This document shows, in pieces, positions 59,201 to 64,000 of a stretch of DNA of 64,000 bases. Each line of letters opens with the position of its first letter. Position 1 is the first letter of the stretch. Under the pieces are notes generated by a model, which worked only from the letters and a program-made list of their open reading frames with translations, searched no databases and was not told the DNA's origin. The stretch comes from Rotaria sordida (lineage: Eukaryota > Rotifera > Eurotatoria > Philodinida > Philodinidae), in contig CAJNOL010001048.1 in assembly GCA_905250125.1 (NCBI GenBank), forward strand, positions 19,757 through 83,756, in the 5' to 3' direction. Position numbers and translations under genes: made by a program.

Positions 59201-59722
59201 ATTTCTTTAATGTTAATGAATGACGTCAATAAATTAAAAGAGTATGAAAAAAAACAGGAAATAAATAATCAGTCTTTTTGTCTACTATTATTTTGATGAA
59301 TTATGGTAATGCATCTTATTACAATTCTAGAAAAAAATTTTTTTTCATAAGAAAAAAGAGAAATCAGGAGACCAGTTGGCATTACCATTAGCATTAATAG
59401 TAAAAATGTCAAAAGAAAAACATGACAATGATTATTGTAAATTTTCATAAGATACAAAATATTTATCATATAGGAATAAAATTGTCGATTCTCTTATATT
59501 AAATAAATATCCAAAAAAATATTTCAATCAATAATAAAGAGTGAGTAAAAAAAAAAGAAACGAATTGAAATAATTAAATCTTCTAGGAATAGTTAATTAT
59601 CATCTACTAGAATTAAATGTGAATATTTATAGATAGTTATTTACTTTGGTTTTTTTTTAGACAATATTAATTTTCTATTTTGGGTTTTTTCTTTAGCAAC
59701 TAAATAGAATTATCTCAAAATA
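56206..59722. other. 3.5-kb AT-rich interval without a gene
   Basis: Very AT-rich, many homopolymers. Frames of up to 92 codons (56576-56854 minus; 57659-57934 plus) have low-complexity Phe/Ile/Lys composition typical of random AT-rich DNA. No repeats, RNA genes or coding remnants were recognised. The last few hundred bases are the GPCR upstream region. Confidence 0.5.
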
Positions 59723-61730
59723 ATGATTGACAATGAATCCGACTTATCATTTTTTTATAATGAAACAGCTTATCAATTCTATAGTGAATTAGTTGATATT
59801 CATTATGATAAATATGTTTTTTTTGCTGTGTGTTCAGCATCAGTTGGTTTACCATTAAATATTCTTTTACTTGCTATTCTTATACGAAATGGTTTATTTA
59901 GTCGACGTTATAATAATAATAATAATAATAATTCAATACGAATATCATATGTAAACAATACTTCAACAGGTTCATTTGATAGATTTCTATTTGAAATTAT
60001 TTTAATTGATACATTATTAATTCTATATCATTTTATGGATAATTTTTTAAGTTATATTCATAAAGATCGTTCGGCTGGTCAACACTATTTAATACATATA
60101 TCAGATTTTTGTTGTAAATTTTTTACATATTTTGCTAAAATGAGTGTTCTACTTGCAACATGGTTATTATTTTTTTTAATACTTAATCAATTTATTTTAA
60201 CAATGAAATATAATGAAAAATATTCATGTTGGAATCGTAGTCTATATTATATTAATGCAAAATATTCAACTGTTTTTCTTATATTTATTTTTGGTCTTTA
60301 TAATATATATCCAATAGAAGTTCTTAAATATCAAAAAAAAGAAGATTTACAAGATTATCAACAAGGTAAAGAATAAAAAAAAAGAAAACTTTGTTTTTTT
60401 TGTTTTTTCATTGAATATAAAACTATAAATATCTAAGAATAGAAGGAGTTGTTGGTGTATGTTCAATAATATTAGATGGAACAAATAAACAATTACTAAA
60501 TGCAACGAACTATGGTTATAATTTGATTGGAATTTCTATACCGTGTATAATTATGTTTATTATTTCAATTGTAATTATATATCGTACATGTCAAAATGAA
60601 AAAAATGATGAAAAATTGAATATTTCTTTTAAATATATAGCTGCAACTATTGGTATTATACATTCATTTGTTAATTTACCAATTCGATTAAGTGATATAT
60701 TACTTATGTTATTATCACCATATTCACCATTTTATTCATATTTAATTAGTTTTAATCATGAAATACAATCATTTATAACATTATCGTATGCATATAAATG
60801 TTTTATTTGTATTATTCTATCACGGCGATTTCGTTTTCATGCAAAAAATATTTTATGTTTTTTAATTGGAAATAAATATGAAGAACGATATCAAAGTCAA
60901 ACAAATAGTTCATTAAAAACACATAAACAAACACGACATTATATAACAAATCGTCGTTCATTAAATATATCTGTAAGTTTAAAAAAAGAATTTCTTTTAT
61001 GCTTAAGATATATATCGTCGTGAAAAAGTATGTTTGTGTTTCCTGATCGGAAACGATGCTCGAAAGGATGTGCTATTAATGCACGCACTCAACAACTGAC
61101 AATCTATAATATAACTAAAACATGATTTTTATTCATGTTTTTGTTTATGGAATATAGTACCATAAAAAAAATAATAAAAAGCATAGAAGAAACCTGAAAT
61201 TATCTCTCACGAGGAGGCATGCAAAGAAAAATTAATTTTCAGTATTTTTCATCATCGATTTTATCCTTCTCATTTTTAAGGTTTTTTTTTCTTATCTATT
61301 CTCTCTTTCTTAGGTTAACCAACCAATGAAAAAGAAGTTCTCAATTCGAACGCCTAATAACGACAATTTATATAGTTATAATATATCTGAAGCAATATAC
61401 TGGATACGACCATATTTTACTCTAAATAGAAAACGTCATTTATTACGACCGTGTACCCGTTCAGCAAGTTGCCATCAATTATCAACAAAATTTTCATCAT
61501 CGGATAATTTATCACCGTCATCACGTTTTACAACATATCGTTCACCCTATTTTGTTATTATTAATTTACCAAATGGTGAAAATCTCCATATACCTCTACC
61601 TCACAAACATGAATCGAGGTGTCAAGTTCTATCTTCTAGACAATTATTAAAAAATACATTATTTCCTAGAGATACAGAAAAACAAAATATTAATAAATTA
61701 AAACTTCTGTCGTCATCACATATTTATTAA
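59723..61730 (+). CDS. Seven-transmembrane receptor (GPCR), 529 aa
   Basis: Three exons (59723-60365, 60443-60972, 61314-61730) total 530 codons including stop. The N-terminus has an Asn glycosylation site (FYNETAY). TM1 about residues 31-55 (FFAVCSASVGLPLNILLLAI), an Asn-run loop, TM2 FLFEIILIDTLLILYHFM, TM3 FFTYFAKMSVLLATWLLFFL, TM4 STVFLIFIFGLYNIYPIEV, TM5 LIGISIPCIIMFIISIVIIY, TM6 IAATIGIIHSFVNLPIRLSD, TM7 FITLSYAYKCFICIILSRRF. TM6 has NLP where class A has CWxP. No DRY and no NPxxY, so a divergent class-A-like receptor. Exon 3 adds a long basic, Ser-rich cytoplasmic tail (CTRSASCHQLSTKFSSSDN). The exon-2 donor is GTAAGT; read-through would end the protein at 61023. Ligand unknown. Confidence 0.8.
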
Positions 61731-62127
61731 ACAATATTTTAAAATAGTAATCTTTCGTCACAAATCAACACTACTTTTTGTTTTGTTTTAAAGAAGAATA
61801 ATCTGTTTCTAAAAAACAATGAAAGCAATTTAAAATGATACAAAAATAAGTTGCGCGTGTTAGCAAGCAAAAATTTATTACTCCTTCATAATAATATTGG
61901 ATAAGAAAAAAAAGGAATATATCTCACGTTATTAAAGGACAACTTCATCTAATGACAATAATTTTCATCAACATAGGATTATTCATCTTTCTCTAAAGAC
62001 AAGTTAAATGAAGCAAAGATTTACTTACATTCCTATGAAAAATGAATCTTATACTCTTCCATGGTAACACGTCTATGACAGGAATAAAGTAGTTTTCTTT
62101 CTCATACCTTATTTCAGATATATACTC
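61731..62127. other. Spacer between two tandem GPCR genes
   Basis: 397 bp, AT-rich; 3' flank of the first and promoter of the second receptor gene. Nothing else seen. Confidence 0.5.
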
Positions 62128-63273
62128 ATGACAAATTTAACGTATTCAATGAATCTTACTACAAATCTTTTATCTACTCAATTAATGAAACCTATCGATT
62201 ATAATTTATTAGGAAATCGTATTGGTACAACACTTTATTCAATTATTTATTTCTTAGGATTTATTGGTAATACACTTGCACTTATCACATTTTCCAGTTC
62301 ACGTATGCGTCAAATTTCAAGTAGTATATTTCTACTTATACTTTCAATTAGTGATTCTATTGCTCTTATAACATCCTTATGGTTCTTTTTGGGTGATGCA
62401 TTTTCTATTCAATTACAAAATTATTCTGCACTTGCATGTCGTTTCCGTACATTTTTTGCATATGTTTTTATGGATCTATCATCATGGTGTATAGTTGGTT
62501 TAGCGTTTGATCGGTTTTTACGTACAGAATTTCCTTTACGTACTAGGAAAATATGCACCCCACGTAATGCATTAATAATGATTTCAATATGTTTTCTTCT
62601 TTTATGTGGTATTAATGGACATTATTTTTCACCTGGGATTGGACAAGAACGTGGTGGAAATCGAACAACAGCACATTGTTTAGAAAATCGTGAAGAATAT
62701 CCAAAATATTATTATTTTTATAAAATAATTTGGCCAAAAATAGATATGGTTGTTTTTTGTTTTTTACCTGCTTGTATTATGATATTATGTAATATACGTA
62801 TTATTCATATTCTTCGACGAAATCGTCATCATTTTGAAAATCATGGAAGTACAAAGGAACAACTAACAATAACAAATATACATCAAACATTAAATGGTAG
62901 TAATTCGATGAAACGAATTTCATCACATCGAAAAGCTATTGAACGACAAATGTCATTAATGATGTTATCTTGTGTTATTGTATTTCTTTGTACAACAGTA
63001 CCTGTAACAATTTATCTCATTTTTATTGAACAGATTGTTGTGAAATATCCAAATTTTGCACGTGATAGTTCATATTATATATTTATATTTCGTATACTTC
63101 GTGCAATGATGTATATGCATTTTTCTTGTAATTTTTATTTATATTGTTTAACAAGCCAAATATTTCGTGGAGAATTTTTACGAATAATAACATGTCGAAA
63201 ATTAATTATTAAAACAACTCAAGATGGAACAAGTCTAGGATTAAATAAAATGATGGATACATCAATTGTATAA
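62128..63273 (+). CDS. Rhodopsin-like GPCR, 381 aa, single exon
   Basis: Intact class-A receptor. Two N-terminal glycosylation sites (NLTYSMNLTT). TM1 about 34-58 with the GN motif (FLGFIGNTLALITF), TM2 about 66-90 with the conserved Asp (FLLILSISDSIALITS), TM3 after Cys (ACRFRTFFAYVFMDLSSWCI) ending LAFDRFLRTEFP, so DRF replaces DRY. TM4 about 150-168; extracellular loop 2 with Cys (TTAHCLEN) for the disulfide. TM5 MVVFCFLPACIMILCNIRII. TM6 SLMMLSCVIVFLCTTVPVTI (CTTVP for CWxP). TM7 MYMHFSCNFYLYCLTSQIFR (NFYLY for NPxxY). Resembles invertebrate peptide (FMRFamide/myosuppressin-type) receptors as expanded in bdelloids. Tandem with, but not a recent duplicate of, the preceding receptor. Confidence 0.9.
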   Translation: MTNLTYSMNLTTNLLSTQLMKPIDYNLLGNRIGTTLYSIIYFLGFIGNTLALITFSSSRMRQISSSIFLLILSISDSIALITSLWFFLGDAFSIQLQNYSALACRFRTFFAYVFMDLSSWCIVGLAFDRFLRTEFPLRTRKICTPRNALIMISICFLLLCGINGHYFSPGIGQERGGNRTTAHCLENREEYPKYYYFYKIIWPKIDMVVFCFLPACIMILCNIRIIHILRRNRHHFENHGSTKEQLTITNIHQTLNGSNSMKRISSHRKAIERQMSLMMLSCVIVFLCTTVPVTIYLIFIEQIVVKYPNFARDSSYYIFIFRILRAMMYMHFSCNFYLYCLTSQIFRGEFLRIITCRKLIIKTTQDGTSLGLNKMMDTSIV

Positions 63274-64000
63274 AAGAAGAACTAATTAAGAAAATACAAA
63301 TATTTATTTATTTATTTATTTATTTATTAATAGAAAAATTTCAAAATTTTATACAAAAATTTTGTTTTTATCTTGAAATTAAAATATGACTATTTATTAA
63401 TTGCTTATCAGTACTCAACATGATAACATCGAAATGATGTACGAAGTTTATCAAAATAAGAATAGCGTTATGAATATAATTCATATGGTTCATTAACTTT
63501 TCCACAAGCAAAAGAAAAACAATTTCTTTTTCTCTTGTATTCAATATTACACTTCAAAAATATGATTAATTTAATAGTTGCTTATATTTATAACTTGCTA
63601 TTATTATTTTAATCTTTAACATTCGCTTTCAAACAACACATAAATCATATTATGTTTCTAGAAGACAGATCAATGAAATACAAAACGTTTATAAATGTTG
63701 TTCATTATTGTTTGAGATACTTTACATTGTAGTAAATCAAGAATGATTTTATGTTATATGAAGAAAATATAAGTATATAACAAAAGTTACAATTTCAATC
63801 ATTAAATAAAATCTGTGTTAATTATATTCGATGATTTATATATTGATTCGGCAGATAATGAGATTTTATATTGAATTATTCAGTTGCGACTAGATATCAT
63901 ATGAAATATTAATCTATTATTTCGCCAATAAACAGAACAATGTTTAACACATTATTCAATCAGTTTGCTTTTTTTCAGACAAATTCTTAATAACAAAAGA
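63274..64000. other. 3' flank with (TTTA)n repeat
   Basis: Begins with a TTTA microsatellite at 63302-63328 directly after the GPCR, then AT-rich sequence with no gene to the window end. Confidence 0.5.

Noticed and set aside
59723-63273. The two right-hand GPCRs as a recent tandem duplication
   Set aside because: TM sequences, intron structure and tails differ strongly; adjacency alone is not evidence.

Overview
The window looks like nuclear DNA of a bdelloid rotifer (Adineta/Rotaria-like). The base composition is very AT-rich. Genes have many short GT-AG introns of about 45-100 nt, and asparagine runs are encoded by AAT repeats. A WLD-type protein family that I remember as abundant in bdelloids opens the window. 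Interstitial blocks of a TGTGGG-like motif match the telomeric unit described for bdelloids. The genus is not determinable by eye.

Layout, left to right. 0.2-1.4 kb: a bdelloid-type hypothetical gene (-). 1.4-5.8 kb: decayed coding traces and two foldback elements. 5.9-7.2 kb: an ADP-ribosylglycohydrolase (+). 7.4-9.1 kb: GDP-mannose 4,6-dehydratase (-), divergent from a PH-FYVE (phafin-like) gene (+, 9.7-13.5 kb). 13.9-16.3 kb: a BTB/POZ gene (+). 16.8-20.1 kb: a retinoic-acid-receptor-like nuclear receptor (+) with an 8-nt micro-exon. 20.5-28.5 kb: a seven-PLAT-domain, LOXHD1-like gene (-) with signs of alternative first and last exons. 28.5-41.7 kb: a repeat-rich zone holding foldbacks, telomere-like blocks, a 7-kb segment bounded by inverted repeats, a GPCR gene (-), a transposase remnant and a DBH/MOXD1-like pseudogene. 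41.7-50.0 kb: an ARID1/BAF250-like gene (-), 872 codons, split by element-laden introns. 50-56.2 kb: four foldbacks, one carrying a FLYWCH-like ORF. 56.2-59.7 kb: AT-rich DNA without a gene. 59.7-63.3 kb: two GPCR genes (+).

The genes form no single pathway. They are ordinary animal functions (vesicle lipid binding, fucose-sugar synthesis, chromatin remodelling, nuclear-receptor signalling, ADP-ribose removal, chemoreception). What stands out is how they coexist with mobile DNA. Palindromic non-autonomous elements sit inside introns of PLEKHF, BTB, the GPCR and ARID1, yet the reading frames I could assemble remain intact across those introns. The strongest leads are: (1) head-to-head telomere-like repeats at 32.1 and 41.5 kb, the first lying exactly where one copy of a long inverted repeat stops, with a degenerate hammerhead-ribozyme-like fold nearby; (2) an in-frame FLYWCH-like domain inside a foldback element; (3) the RAR-like receptor with its micro-exon and a possible cassette exon. 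All assignments come from reading the sequence and from family knowledge. No database search was run.
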